Positions 28,516 to 37,194 of a stretch of 38,321 nt of DNA are shown here, piece by piece (within the stretch, counting starts at the first letter, position 1; the number at the start of each line of letters is the position of its first letter). Both the position numbers and the translations under genes were made by a program. The stretch lies in NCBI RefSeq assembly GCF_020615385.1, contig NZ_JAJAVB010000048.1, positions 172,044 to 210,364 of the forward strand, read 5' to 3'. The notes under the pieces are model-generated. The model was not told where the DNA came from. It was given only the letters and a program-made list of their open reading frames with translations, and did not search any database. The stretch is from Jiella soli. GTDB taxonomy: Bacteria; Pseudomonadota; Alphaproteobacteria; Rhizobiales; Rhizobiaceae.

Positions 28516-29450
28516 CGATGCTCGACCCGCAGGCGAAGGCCGTTCTTGACGAACTGGCGAGGCGGCAATCCGCCCAGCCGGAACCGCGGGACGATGGCGA
28601 CGCGCTGGCCAATGCGCGGGCGATGACCGGCGGCCTCGCCGACTTCTCCGGCGCGCCGGAGGATGTCGCGGCCGTCGAGGACATCGCCGTCGACAGTCCG
28701 GCCGGACCGATCCCGGTGCGGCTCTACCGACCCGCCGGGGAAGGCAGGCTGCCGCTTCTCATCTGGTATCATGGCGGCGGCGGCATGGCCGGCTCGCTTC
28801 AAAGCCACGACGCCGCCCTGCGCTCGCTGGCGAATTCGACCGCTCGGGCGATCGCTGCGGTCGACTATCGCCTGGCGCCGGACCATTCGTTCCCCGCACC
28901 GCACGAGGACTGTTTCGCGGCAACGCGCGCTTTGGCGGCGCAAGCGGAGGCGCTCGGCTGCGATCCCGGCCGCATCGCGATCGGCGGCGATTCGATCGGT
29001 GGCCTGTTCGCCCTGGTCGTCGCGCTGGAGCTGCGCGATGCCGGCGAGACGCTCCCCGAGGCGCTGGTCGTCCTTTATCCCAACAGCGATTTTCGTCCGG
29101 ACCGGGACTGGCCGTCGCTGACCGAGGAGAGCGGCCATGTCATGACGGTCGAATCCCTCGCCTATGAGAACGATCTCTATGTTCCCGACCGCGCCGACCG
29201 CTATGCGCCCGAGGCCTCGCCCTTCCTCGCGCCCGATCTCTCCCGCCTGCCGAGAACGCTTTTCGTCACCTGCGAGCGCGACCCGCTGCGCGACGAAGGC
29301 GAGGCCTTCGCCACGAGACTGGCCGAGGCCGGTGTTTCCCTGATTCGCCAACGCGAGCCCGGCATGATCCACGGCTTTCTGCAGATGGGCGGCTGGATCG
29401 GAGCGACGGCCGGTCTGCGAGATCGGATCGCGGCCTTTCTCGACGCGTAG
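28512..29450 (+). CDS. Alpha/beta hydrolase of the hormone-sensitive lipase (HSL) family
   Basis: A 312-aa serine esterase-like protein. Visible elements: the oxyanion-hole motif YHGGGGMAG (about 86-94), the nucleophile elbow GDSIGG with Ser at about 160, the catalytic Asp in CERDPLRDEGE (about 255), and the His in MIHGFLQMGG (about 286), i.e. a complete triad with the HGGG motif of HSL-type carboxylesterases. Substrate is unknown; short-chain esters are usual for the family. ATG at 28512 overlaps the corA stop (ATGA), so the two are probably co-translated. Six bases separate its stop from the convergent betA gene. Confidence 0.88.
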   Translation: MTMLDPQAKAVLDELARRQSAQPEPRDDGDALANARAMTGGLADFSGAPEDVAAVEDIAVDSPAGPIPVRLYRPAGEGRLPLLIWYHGGGGMAGSLQSHDAALRSLANSTARAIAAVDYRLAPDHSFPAPHEDCFAATRALAAQAEALGCDPGRIAIGGDSIGGLFALVVALELRDAGETLPEALVVLYPNSDFRPDRDWPSLTEESGHVMTVESLAYENDLYVPDRADRYAPEASPFLAPDLSRLPRTLFVTCERDPLRDEGEAFATRLAEAGVSLIRQREPGMIHGFLQMGGWIGATAGLRDRIAAFLDA

Positions 29451-29456
29451 CCACGC

Positions 29457-31151
29457 CTACCGCTGCTTCTCGCGCCAGTTCGGGTTGATCCAGGGGGTCA
29501 GCTCCGTCTCGGGCGCCAGCATTCCCTTGCCGAGAATGTGGTCGGCGGCCTTCTCGCCGACCATGATCGAGGGGCCGTTGAGATTGCCGTTGGTGATCCG
29601 CGGGAAGATCGAGGAATCGGCGAGGCGCAGGTTTTCGGTGCCGATTACCCGGCATTCCGGATCGACCACCGCCTCGCCGTCGTCGACCGCGCCGAGGCGG
29701 GCCGTGCCGCAGGGGTGATAGGCGCTTTCGGCATGATGGGCGACGAAGCGGTCGAGATCTTCGTCGGTGGTGGCGTCGGCGCCCGGCTGGATCTCCGGCC
29801 CGCGATAGGGATCGAAGGCTTGCTGGGCGTAGATCTCGCGGGTGAGGCGGATCGCGGCGCGGAATTCCCGCCAATCGTCCTCATGCGACATGTAGTTGAA
29901 GCGGATCGCGGGCGCTTCCGCCGGGTCGGCGCTCTTCAGGCGCACAGTGCCGCGCGACTTGGACCGCATCGGTCCGACATGGGCCTGGAAGCCGTGGCCG
30001 GGCGCGGCGGACTTGCCGTCGTAGCGGATCGCGCCAGGCAGGAAATGGTACTGGATATCGGGATATTCGATGCCGGCCGCCGAGCGGATGAAGGCAGCTG
30101 CCTCGAAATGATTGGTGGCGCCGTAGCCGGTGTGCATCAGCATCCATTCGAGCCCGACCCGGCCCTTGGAGAAGAGGCCGAGATAGCCGTTGAGGGTGAT
30201 CGGCTGCAGGCAGGTCTGCTGGATGTAGAGTTCGAGATGGTCCTGCAGGTTCTGCCCGACCCCCGGCCGCGGCACGCGTGTCCGGATGCCGACGCGGGAG
30301 AGTTCGGCGGGATCGCCGATGCCCGAATGCATGAGGAGGACCGGCGAGTTGATCGAGCCGGCGGCGAGGACCACTTCCTTGCGCGCCTTGATGAGCCCCG
30401 TCTGCCGCCGTCCGCGCCGCACCGTGACGCCGATGGCGCGGGCCGGATTGTCGCTCGCAAAGGCGACGGACAGCGCCTCCGCCTGTAATAGGCGGCAGTT
30501 GCCCCGCGCCATTGCGGGCCTCAGATAGGCGTTGGCGGCGGACCAGCGCCGACCCTGCCAGATCGTCTGCTGCATCGGGCCGAAGCCTTCCTGGCGCTCG
30601 GCATTGTAGTCCTCGGTCACCGGATAGCCGGCCTGCCGCCCGGCCTCGACGAAGGTCTCGTAGAGCGGGTTTTCCATGTCGCCGTTCTTGACGTTGAGCG
30701 GACCGGCGGTGCCGCGCCAGGCCGGGTCGACGCCGCGGCCGGCGCCGCCATGGAAATTCTCCATGCGCTTGAAATAGGGGAGGACGTCGGCATAGGCCCA
30801 GCCGGCTGCGCCCATCGTCTCCCAATGCGCATAGTCGAGCGCATGGCCGCGCACATAGACCATGCCGTTGATCGAAGAGGACCCGCCGATGACGCGGCCG
30901 CGCGGGGTGACGAGCCGCCGTCCGGCGAGCGTCTTCTCGGCCTCCGCGACATAGCCCCAGTCGTAGCGCTTCATGTTCATCGGAAAGGACAGCGCGCCCG
31001 GCATCTGGATGAACGGCCCGGCGTCGGTGCCGCCGGCCTCGATCACCAGGACCTCGTTCGCGCCGTTGTTCGAGAGGCGATAGGCGAGGGCGGATCCGGC
31101 CGAGCCGGAGCCGACGATCACATAGTCGGCTTCGTCGATGGTTCGCGTCAT
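29457..31151 (-). CDS. betA: Choline dehydrogenase (GMC oxidoreductase)
   Basis: BetA is a membrane-associated FAD enzyme that oxidises choline to betaine aldehyde for osmoprotection or choline use. The 564-aa product has the Rossmann FAD motif [14 protein letters not shown] (about 12-25), VIEAGG (about 36-41), the GMC signature [18 protein letters not shown] (about 84-101), and the catalytic C-terminal pair in [10 protein letters not shown] (His about 479) and [16 protein letters not shown] (Asn about 522). The wording [11 protein letters not shown] and [21 protein letters not shown] is close to E. coli BetA. Its ATG overlaps the betI stop by 4 nt (ATGA). betB is not between or after them in this window. 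Confidence 0.92.
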   Translation of the reverse strand: MTRTIDEADYVIVGSGSAGSALAYRLSNNGANEVLVIEAGGTDAGPFIQMPGALSFPMNMKRYDWGYVAEAEKTLAGRRLVTPRGRVIGGSSSINGMVYVRGHALDYAHWETMGAAGWAYADVLPYFKRMENFHGGAGRGVDPAWRGTAGPLNVKNGDMENPLYETFVEAGRQAGYPVTEDYNAERQEGFGPMQQTIWQGRRWSAANAYLRPAMARGNCRLLQAEALSVAFASDNPARAIGVTVRRGRRQTGLIKARKEVVLAAGSINSPVLLMHSGIGDPAELSRVGIRTRVPRPGVGQNLQDHLELYIQQTCLQPITLNGYLGLFSKGRVGLEWMLMHTGYGATNHFEAAAFIRSAAGIEYPDIQYHFLPGAIRYDGKSAAPGHGFQAHVGPMRSKSRGTVRLKSADPAEAPAIRFNYMSHEDDWREFRAAIRLTREIYAQQAFDPYRGPEIQPGADATTDEDLDRFVAHHAESAYHPCGTARLGAVDDGEAVVDPECRVIGTENLRLADSSIFPRITNGNLNGPSIMVGEKAADHILGKGMLAPETELTPWINPNWREKQR

Positions 31152-31753
31152 GATCCGATCTCCGCTTCGATATACCGTTCGATCATGGCGGCCGCGGCCT
31201 TGGGGTCCGGCCGGGTGAGCGGGGTCAGCGCCTGGCGCAGCCAGACCCCGTCGATCATCGCGCCGGCGGCGGCAGCGATCCGGGCGGCGGCGGGCATGCC
31301 GGCGAGCGGCGTCAGGGCCGAGACGAGATTGGTCTCGAGCCGCCGGAAGTAGATCCTGAGGAGCCGCGCCGCCTCGCCCGAGCGCCGCGCATAGGCGTAG
31401 AAGACCAGCCAGGCCGCGATCGTCTCGCGCGTGAACTGGCTGTCGTCGAAACAGCCGGCGACGATTGCGCTCACCCGCTCGCGCGGGGTCCGTGCCGCGG
31501 CGAGCCGCCGCGTCACATTGGCTCGGAAATTGCGCAGGAGATGGCGCATCGCGGCGATCAGGAGATCGTCCTTGGTCCCGAAATAATGATGGATGAGCGC
31601 TGGCGAGACGGCGGCCCGCGCGGCGATCTCGGCCATGGTGACCTCGAGGGTCCCGGCCTCCTCGATGGCCGAGACCGCGGCGGCGATGAGGGTCTCGCGG
31701 CGCGCCGTCTCGACCGTGCTGCGCCCCGCCCTGCGGGTAAAGAGTGACGACAT
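31148..31753 (-). CDS. betI: TetR-family repressor BetI
   Basis: BetI represses choline-to-betaine genes and is released by choline. The 201-aa product has an N-terminal TetR helix-turn-helix ([27 protein letters not shown], about 34-60, shown by [15 protein letters not shown]) and a C-terminal BetI ligand domain with [25 protein letters not shown] and [15 protein letters not shown], both close to E. coli BetI. The start at 31753 is chosen from the protein alignment; an upstream ATG at 31765 would add four residues. A 16-bp palindrome lies 19 bp upstream. It is coupled to betA by an ATGA overlap. Confidence 0.9.
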   Translation of the reverse strand: MSSLFTRRAGRSTVETARRETLIAAAVSAIEEAGTLEVTMAEIAARAAVSPALIHHYFGTKDDLLIAAMRHLLRNFRANVTRRLAAARTPRERVSAIVAGCFDDSQFTRETIAAWLVFYAYARRSGEAARLLRIYFRRLETNLVSALTPLAGMPAAARIAAAAGAMIDGVWLRQALTPLTRPDPKAAAAMIERYIEAEIGS

Positions 31754-31799
31754 GCCGTGCAGCATAACGTCGTTGACTGGCCAGTCAATCAACCAGTGA
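31754..31799 (-). promoter_or_regulatory. betI promoter with palindromic BetI operator
   Basis: TTGACTGGCCAGTCAA (31773-31788) is a perfect 16-bp palindrome, similar in form to the TTGA-T-GG-CC-A-TCAA BetI boxes I recall from proteobacteria. Reading on the minus strand, the TTGACT of this palindrome is spaced 16 bp from TATGCT, forming a promoter whose -35 lies inside the operator. The -10 ends only 7 bp before the ATG at 31753, so the transcript could be leaderless or nearly so. Confidence 0.65.
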
Positions 31800-32158
31800 G
31801 GCACGCCGGTCGGCCATGGCGGCGTTTCGTTACGGCACCGGGTCTTCGGCAAGAGCGCAAGGATGCAGCGCAGCATCCCGCGGCGGCCGCCTCTCGTTTG
31901 CCAGTTCAGCGGAATGCGCGGGCTGGGCAGCCTGCGCCGGCTGCCGCAGCGTCTGAACGATGAGCGCCGCGGCGGAGCCGAGAGGGCGCTCGGGAGCGCG
32001 GCCCAGGCGGAGTGACCGGCAGGCGGGCGCGATATCGGCACCGATCCTTCCTCGCAGAAGGTGTTGCGCGCGAGTTTACCGAATTTTCCGATCGATTCTT
32101 AAGGCTTCCATGAAACGATCCCGGGCATTTCCTGTCTGCCTTGAGGATCGAAACAGCC
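31800..32158. other. Intergenic region between betI and the TadG-like gene
   Basis: About 360 bp between divergent genes. I found no convincing gene, tRNA or repeat in it. The right part (about 32065-32110) becomes more AT-rich (GTTTACCGAATTTTCCGATC, then GATTCTTAAGG), which is where a promoter for the TadG-like gene would be expected, but I cannot name firm -35 and -10 boxes. Confidence 0.4.
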
Positions 32159-33664
32159 ATGGCGCCGATGCGAAGGATTGGGATGATGGCGAAGTCGGCT
32201 CTCGGCGCGGCTCTCGGCCGCTTCCTCGGGGATCGGCGGGGCAATTTCGGGGTGATCGCGGCGCTCGTGGCGGTGCCGCTGATTCTCGGCATGGGCGGAG
32301 CGGTCGACTATTCCAACGCCTTGCGCAAACGCATGTCCGTGCAAACGGCGGCGGACGCGGCGGCGCTTGCGGCGGCGAAATATACCGGCAACGACGAGAC
32401 CGAGCGCGTCCGTCAGGCCGACATGCTGTTCAACGCCAATCTCGAGAGCGATGTGACGATCATTTCGAAACAGCTCAAGATCAACGGCAAGAGCTACATC
32501 TACGACGTCAAGTTCTCGTCTCCCACCGCCTTCCTGGGGCTGATGGCCGTCAACGATCTGACCATGTCGGTCGAGGCCGTGTCGGCGCATTCCGACATTC
32601 CGCTCGACATCGTTCTCGTCCTGGATTCGACCGGTTCGATGGCGAGCTCCGGCAAGATGACGCAGATGCAGGCGGCGGTGAAGCTCTTCCTCGGCAATTT
32701 CGACGCCTCGTCCGGCGTGACCAACGTCCAGGTCGCGATGGTGCCCTTCGACACCGAGGTCCGCGTCAACAACCTCAACATGACGATGGTGACGGCGCCC
32801 ACCGTCACCTGCAGCTTCATGTCGTCTCCGGACACGTCCTACTGCAGCTCGACGGCGGACGGATTCCGCATCGGCACGCAGGGCGTCTACTATGCCGGCT
32901 ACAACAATTCATCGCGCAAATGGATCAAATATTTATATGAAACCACGGAGACGACGGACGCCAGGCTGGTAGTCTCGCGCGACACCTACAGCTGTGCGTA
33001 TTCGAGCTACTCGAGCTGCTCGGTCTCGACCGCGACCGTCTACAACCGCGTCTACACCAACATCAAGGTGACGGGGAACTGGTCCGGCTGCGTGTTCGAC
33101 AGGCTGCAGCCCTACGATACGCAGAACGATGCCCCGTCGGTGAGCGTCACCGCGACGCTCTACCCGCGGGCCGCCAACTGCAATTCCAGTTCCTCGCTGC
33201 AGCCGGTGCAGGGCCTGACGACGGATCTCACCGCCATCCAGACGGCCGTGCAGAAGCTCACGCCCTCGGGCAACACCAACATCGCCATCGGCGTGCAGTG
33301 GGGCATGGAGGCGCTGACCACCTCCTACCCGCTGACGGGCGCGAATACCGATGCCCGCAGGCATGCGATCATGATCGTCCTCACGGACGGCGACAATACG
33401 CAGGACCGCTGGTACGATTCCAGCCAGAGCGGCAAGATCGACGAACGCACGAAGCTCGCCTGCCAGAACGCCAAGGCGATGAAGAATCCAGACGGCACCC
33501 CGCTGGAGATGTATACGATCCGGCTGGTCGCGGGGAACGCATCGCTCCTGCAGGACTGCGCCACCGACGCCGGACACTATTATTCGGTGACCGCGGCGAG
33601 CCAGCTCACCAGCGTCTTTGCCGATATCGCCGAGCGGGTGAAGCGCATCCGGATCGTCAGCTGA
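32159..33664 (+). CDS. TadG-like protein with von Willebrand factor A domain
   Basis: A 501-aa membrane-anchored protein. The N-terminus has the TadE/TadG-type segment: RFLGDRRGNFGVIAALVAVP then LILGMGGAVDYSNALRKRMSVQTAADAAALAAA (about 21-75), a pseudopilin-like hydrophobic helix. The vWA domain begins at about 150 with the MIDAS DSTGSMASS (D about 155) and resumes with IMIVLTDGDNTQD near residue 405; in between lies a Ser/Tyr/Cys-rich insert (e.g. TYSCAYSSYSSCSVST) that looks extracytoplasmic. TadG proteins belong to Flp pilus loci, but no other tad gene is here. The start is uncertain: TTG 32141, ATG 32159, or ATG 32183/32186 (AAGGA at 32173-32177) are all possible. Confidence 0.85.
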   Translation: MAPMRRIGMMAKSALGAALGRFLGDRRGNFGVIAALVAVPLILGMGGAVDYSNALRKRMSVQTAADAAALAAAKYTGNDETERVRQADMLFNANLESDVTIISKQLKINGKSYIYDVKFSSPTAFLGLMAVNDLTMSVEAVSAHSDIPLDIVLVLDSTGSMASSGKMTQMQAAVKLFLGNFDASSGVTNVQVAMVPFDTEVRVNNLNMTMVTAPTVTCSFMSSPDTSYCSSTADGFRIGTQGVYYAGYNNSSRKWIKYLYETTETTDARLVVSRDTYSCAYSSYSSCSVSTATVYNRVYTNIKVTGNWSGCVFDRLQPYDTQNDAPSVSVTATLYPRAANCNSSSSLQPVQGLTTDLTAIQTAVQKLTPSGNTNIAIGVQWGMEALTTSYPLTGANTDARRHAIMIVLTDGDNTQDRWYDSSQSGKIDERTKLACQNAKAMKNPDGTPLEMYTIRLVAGNASLLQDCATDAGHYYSVTAASQLTSVFADIAERVKRIRIVS

Positions 33665-33755
33665 GGTCCCGCCGGGGCCTGTCTGCCGCCCTCGTCCCGG
33701 CGGATTGATCGGCCGCAGAAGATTGTCCGTTGCCCTTGCGTCAATTGCGTGAAGA

Positions 33756-33772
33756 ATGTCCCCGCGGGACAT
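33756..33772. promoter_or_regulatory. Inverted repeat just upstream of the AAA+ ATPase gene
   Basis: ATGTCCC-CGC-GGGACAT is a perfect 7-bp inverted repeat with a 3-nt centre, ending 24 bp before the ATPase start codon. It could be an operator or an mRNA hairpin near the ribosome binding site. There is no following T tract, so it is not a terminator for the upstream gene. Confidence 0.4.
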
Positions 33773-33796
33773 GTCAGGCGCAAGGATGCGGAAGTC

Positions 33797-35140
33797 ATGA
33801 GCGATCTCGACGAACTCATCGAGGCGGCGGGGCAGCGACCGAGTGCCGGCCTCTTGCGGATCGTCATCGCCACGGCCGGCGCCGGAGGCCAGGGCGCCGA
33901 GATCGTGGGCTTCCTCGCAGGGCTGGCGCCGCAGAATTACGATCCGGACCTGCGCGAGACGGTCGCCCGCCTGCTTCTGGACGAGGATGCGGCCCAGGCC
34001 GCGCTCGCCTGGACCGGCGGCGAGGAGGGCGCGCTGGCGATCCTCAGGGCCCGGGCGCTTCTCCGCCTCGATCGCGTCGGTGAGGCACGGGAGGGCTATC
34101 AGGCGGCGCTCGCGCTTTTTCCGCAGCTTCGTGACGCTGCGCTGGACCAGAGCCTTGCTACTGCGCAGGCCGTCGCGGCGGCGCCTTGCGGCTCGGCATC
34201 CGGCAATGTCGTCGCGCTCGATCCGAGGCGCCGCGCCATCGAAATGGCCAGCGAGGAGCCGGCTTTCGATACAGGCCACGCCCGCGTCGACTTCCAAGGC
34301 ATCGGCGGTCTCGACGACGTCAAGAACCAGATCCGCCGCCGCATCATCCTGCCCTTCGAACGGCGGGGGATCTTCGACCGGTTCAAGCGGCGTGCCGGCG
34401 GCGGCGTCCTCCTCTACGGCCCTCCCGGCTGCGGCAAGACGCTCTTGGCGCGGGCGACGGCCAGCGAATGCGGCGCGAGCTTCACCGCCGTCGAGATCAC
34501 CGACGTCCTCGACAAATGGCTGGGCGAATCGGAAAAGCACGTGGCCGCGCTGTTTGCCGAGGCGCGCGCCCGCCGTCCCGCCGTCCTGTTCTTCGACGAG
34601 GTCGAGGCGCTCGCCTCGCGCCGCCGCTTTTCCGAGCACAGCTATCAGTCGTCCATGGTGTCGACATTCCTCAATCAGATGGACGGGTTCAAGGACGACA
34701 ATGACGGGATCCTGGTGCTCGCTGCGACGAACACGCCCTGGGCGATCGATGCGGCCTTTCGCCGGCCCGGCCGCTTCGACCGATCGCTGTTCGTGCCGCC
34801 GCCGGACCGGGTGGCGCGCGAGGCGATCCTGTCGATCGCGCTCAAGGACCGGCCTGTGGCTTCCGCCCTTTCGCTCGCCGGCATTGCCGACAGGACCAGC
34901 GGCTTCTCCGGCGCCGACCTCGTCCATCTCGTCGAGACCGCCTGCGATCTTGCGATCGAGCGCTCGATCGCGGCGGACAGCGTCGCGCCGATCACCGGGG
35001 CCGATCTCCGGGAGGCGCTGAAGACGGTGAAGCCGACGACGGGCGAATGGCTGACCCAGGCCCGCAACTACGCAAAATTCGCCAATGAGGGCGGGTTCTA
35101 TGACGATGTCGCCGCCTTTCTCGACAAACACGCTCGCTGA
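33797..35140 (+). CDS. AAA+ ATPase, meiotic-clade-like, with helical repeat-like N-terminus
   Basis: A 447-aa protein with two parts. Residues 1-125 are Ala/Leu-rich helical repeats resembling TPRs (LRARALLRLDRVGEAREGYQAALALFP). From about 170 is a single classical AAA domain: GIGGLDDVKNQIRRRI, Walker A GPPGCGKTLLA (about 208-218), pore-loop region DKWLGESEKHVAALF, Walker B AVLFFDEVEAL (about 261-271), sensor 1 LAATNTPWAID, and arginine fingers in FRRPGRFDR (about 321-329). KWLGESEK and the C-terminal WLTQARNYAKFANEGGFYDDV recall Vps4/katanin-like bacterial ATPases rather than FtsH; no protease motif follows. The ATG at 33797 starts at the first repeat; a GTG at 33749 is possible. Substrate unknown. 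Confidence 0.87.
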   Translation: MSDLDELIEAAGQRPSAGLLRIVIATAGAGGQGAEIVGFLAGLAPQNYDPDLRETVARLLLDEDAAQAALAWTGGEEGALAILRARALLRLDRVGEAREGYQAALALFPQLRDAALDQSLATAQAVAAAPCGSASGNVVALDPRRRAIEMASEEPAFDTGHARVDFQGIGGLDDVKNQIRRRIILPFERRGIFDRFKRRAGGGVLLYGPPGCGKTLLARATASECGASFTAVEITDVLDKWLGESEKHVAALFAEARARRPAVLFFDEVEALASRRRFSEHSYQSSMVSTFLNQMDGFKDDNDGILVLAATNTPWAIDAAFRRPGRFDRSLFVPPPDRVAREAILSIALKDRPVASALSLAGIADRTSGFSGADLVHLVETACDLAIERSIAADSVAPITGADLREALKTVKPTTGEWLTQARNYAKFANEGGFYDDVAAFLDKHAR

Positions 35141-36074
35141 CGATGCGCAGGCCGGCGCGCTCGAGGCCGGCATGCGGGCCGCCCGGGCCTTCGCCGAGGC
35201 GCGCAACTGGCGCCGTGCGCTCGCCGCGCTGGAACAGGTGCTGTCGTCGAACCCCGACCACGCGCCGGCCCATTACCTGATCGGCGCCTATCGCGATTGC
35301 CTCGGCGAGCACGAGCAGGCCGTGGAGGCCTGCCGTGAGGCCGTGCGGCTGGCACCCGCCGACAACGTCGCCCATCGCATGCTCGGCCTCGTTCTCTCGG
35401 GCCGCAGGCGCAGCCACCGCGCGGCACTGAAGCACATCGAGGAAGCGATCCGCCTCGCGCCGGAAGACGCCTGGAACCACTACACGATGGGTGGCCTGAG
35501 AGCCGCGATGTCGCAGCCGCGCAAGGCGCTCGCCTCCTTCGAGAAGGCGATTTCGCTGGCTCCGAACGATCCGCCGCTTCTCGCGCTGGCGGCCGAACAC
35601 TGTTTCGGCCTCGGGCGGATCGAGACGGCCAACGCCTATGCCGGCCGGGCCTATCTGGCAGATCCCGGTCATCTGCGGGCGATCACCGCAGAGGCGAGAG
35701 CGCGGCTGACGCAGGGCCGCACCGCCGAGGCACTCGATCTCGCCCGCGCCGCGGCCGCGCTGGACGCGTCGGACCCCAAGGCGCTCTTAGTCCTCTTCGA
35801 GATCGAAGCCCGCCGCAGCCCGCTCTGCGCGGCGTGGACAAGGCTGCGGGAGTGGGCGGGGCAAAGCCGCCTTCGCGTCGCGTTGCTCGGGATCGTAACC
35901 CTATACGCCCTCTCCGCGCTGATCACCTTGTCGTTCGCGGCCGGCCGTTTCGGCCCCTTGGTCGTCGCCGGCGGATCGCTCGGCCTCGTCGCCCTGGTAC
36001 TGGATCCGCAAAAGCGGGCGCGCTGGCGCGCGGCAGCCGCCCGTAAGAGGGTCCGCCTCAAGAGCAGCTTCTGA
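35100..36074 (+). CDS. TPR-repeat protein with C-terminal membrane segments
   Basis: A 324-aa protein with about six TPR units between residues 15 and 230, e.g. WRRALAALEQVLSSNPDHAPAHYLIGAY, EQAVEACREAVRLAPADNVAHRMLG and KALASFEKAISLAPNDPPLLALAA. Two hydrophobic segments follow (about 258-281 and 285-303), then a very basic tail (RARWRAAAARKRVRLKSSF), so the TPRs probably face the cytoplasm next to the membrane. The ATG at 35100 has GAGGGCGG upstream and lies 41 bp inside the ATPase gene, so the two are translated from one message and probably interact. No enzymatic motif seen. Confidence 0.85.
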   Translation: MTMSPPFSTNTLADDAQAGALEAGMRAARAFAEARNWRRALAALEQVLSSNPDHAPAHYLIGAYRDCLGEHEQAVEACREAVRLAPADNVAHRMLGLVLSGRRRSHRAALKHIEEAIRLAPEDAWNHYTMGGLRAAMSQPRKALASFEKAISLAPNDPPLLALAAEHCFGLGRIETANAYAGRAYLADPGHLRAITAEARARLTQGRTAEALDLARAAAALDASDPKALLVLFEIEARRSPLCAAWTRLREWAGQSRLRVALLGIVTLYALSALITLSFAAGRFGPLVVAGGSLGLVALVLDPQKRARWRAAAARKRVRLKSSF

Positions 36075-36279
36075 CACGGCGGCTGGCCGATGGCTCGCGG
36101 GATGAGTATCCACTGATTTCACCGGGTGTCGAAAAGCTATGTCTGGCGGGACGAAATGGGCGGAGGCATCGCATCCGAGCCGCTGAGCGCTCGACGCAAG
36201 GGCACGCCGCTCTCGACGCTAAAAGCGCTGTCGTTCAGGATCACTCGTCTTCCCGATTGGCTGCGGTAGATTCGCGTGC

Positions 36280-36819
36280 ATGATGCTCCGTTCAGGACCC
36301 CGCCCGCGACTTCTGCCCCATCGAGCGTTCCCGCCCTACGCCTATCTTCCCGGACGATTCCCGCATCCCCTGCGGCATCCAGAAGGCCACAGCTACGACG
36401 CGGAGCCGGCCGCGACGGTGCGTGTGGATGCCGCGCTAAGGTCAGAGGAGTATCGATGGGGCGTCGATCTCTTCAATTTCGGCTATTACTGGGAAGCTCA
36501 TGAAGCGTGGGAAGGCCTGTGGCAGGCTTCTCGGGAGGCCCCCGAGCAGCGGACCTTCCTTCACGCGCTGATTCTCCTCTCTGCCGCTGGCGTTAAGCTG
36601 CGGGAGGGAAAGGAGGTGCCTGCCTTACGGCACGCCAGACGGGCCGCACGATTGCTCCGCGCGCTTGAACACCAGCGGGACTTCAAGGCTGCGGTCGGCA
36701 TGCCGCCGGAAGAGCTCGCCGATTGCGCCGAAGCAGATGCTGCTGCGGGAGCCCGTCTTCACGCCTCGGTATCGCCGGTACCGAGTGCTGCGTTCGAATT
36801 CACGATCGTCCCGGATTAG
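36280..36819 (+). CDS. DUF309 domain protein
   Basis: A 179-aa protein with the DUF309 signature GVDLFNFGYYWEAHEAWEGLW (about 61-81, HExxE-like HEAWE at 73-77), followed by RTFLHALILLSAAGVKLREGKEVPALRHARRAARLL. The N-terminal LPHRAFPPYAYLPGRFPHPLRHPEGHS segment is recurrent in alphaproteobacterial members, which supports a start at 36280 or the adjacent ATG at 36283. The HExxE pattern may be metal-binding, but the family's function is unknown to me. The 205 bp upstream, after the TPR gene, hold no gene I can support. Confidence 0.82.
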   Translation: MMLRSGPRPRLLPHRAFPPYAYLPGRFPHPLRHPEGHSYDAEPAATVRVDAALRSEEYRWGVDLFNFGYYWEAHEAWEGLWQASREAPEQRTFLHALILLSAAGVKLREGKEVPALRHARRAARLLRALEHQRDFKAAVGMPPEELADCAEADAAAGARLHASVSPVPSAAFEFTIVPD

Positions 36820-36919
36820 ACTGTGACCATCAAACCGACTTGCGTCCTTGCTGCTTGCCGTCAATGGTACTCGGAGCAGGCCACGACGGTCTGCTCGGAA
36901 GCTACAAATCGGAAAAGAC

Positions 36920-37132
36920 ATGGCCCAGACAGGCACAGTAAAATTCTTCAACGCGGACAAGGGATTCGGTTTCATCACTCCCGACAGCGGCGGCAGTGAT
37001 ATCTTCGTCCACGCTTCGGCTCTCGAAAGATCCGGCCTCAGGTCCCTGAACGACGGCGACAAGGTGTCTTTCGATACCGAGCCCGACAATCGCGGCAAGG
37101 GGCCGAAGGCAGTCAACATTCAGATGGCCTGA
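36920..37132 (+). CDS. Cold-shock protein, CspA family
   Basis: A 70-aa single cold-shock domain, an RNA/ssDNA-binding OB fold acting as an RNA chaperone. It has RNP1-like KGFGFITP (about 17-24) and RNP2-like DIFVHASAL (about 31-39), with the leading [14 protein letters not shown] pattern. The C-terminus, [23 protein letters not shown], is typical of the family. The ATG at 36920 has GGAAAAG upstream; a longer reading frame start at 36848 adds unrelated residues. A 9-bp stem (37144-37152 with 37168-37176, one G-U, 15-nt loop) follows the stop but lacks a T run. Confidence 0.94.
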   Translation: MAQTGTVKFFNADKGFGFITPDSGGSDIFVHASALERSGLRSLNDGDKVSFDTEPDNRGKGPKAVNIQMA

Positions 37133-37194
37133 GCGCCAAGAGTGGACCGGGCTGCTTCATGTGGGGCGCCCGGTTCACCGTTCGAAGGTGAGAT

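Noticed and set aside
31754-32041. N-terminal extension of betI by 96 codons to 32041.
   Set aside because: The extension crosses the palindromic operator and promoter, has no TetR homology, and BetI aligns from about 31753.
32159-33664. Membership of a complete Flp/Tad pilus locus.
   Set aside because: No pilin, prepilin peptidase, secretin or TadA-type ATPase is present in the window; the neighbouring AAA+ protein is not a secretion ATPase of that type.
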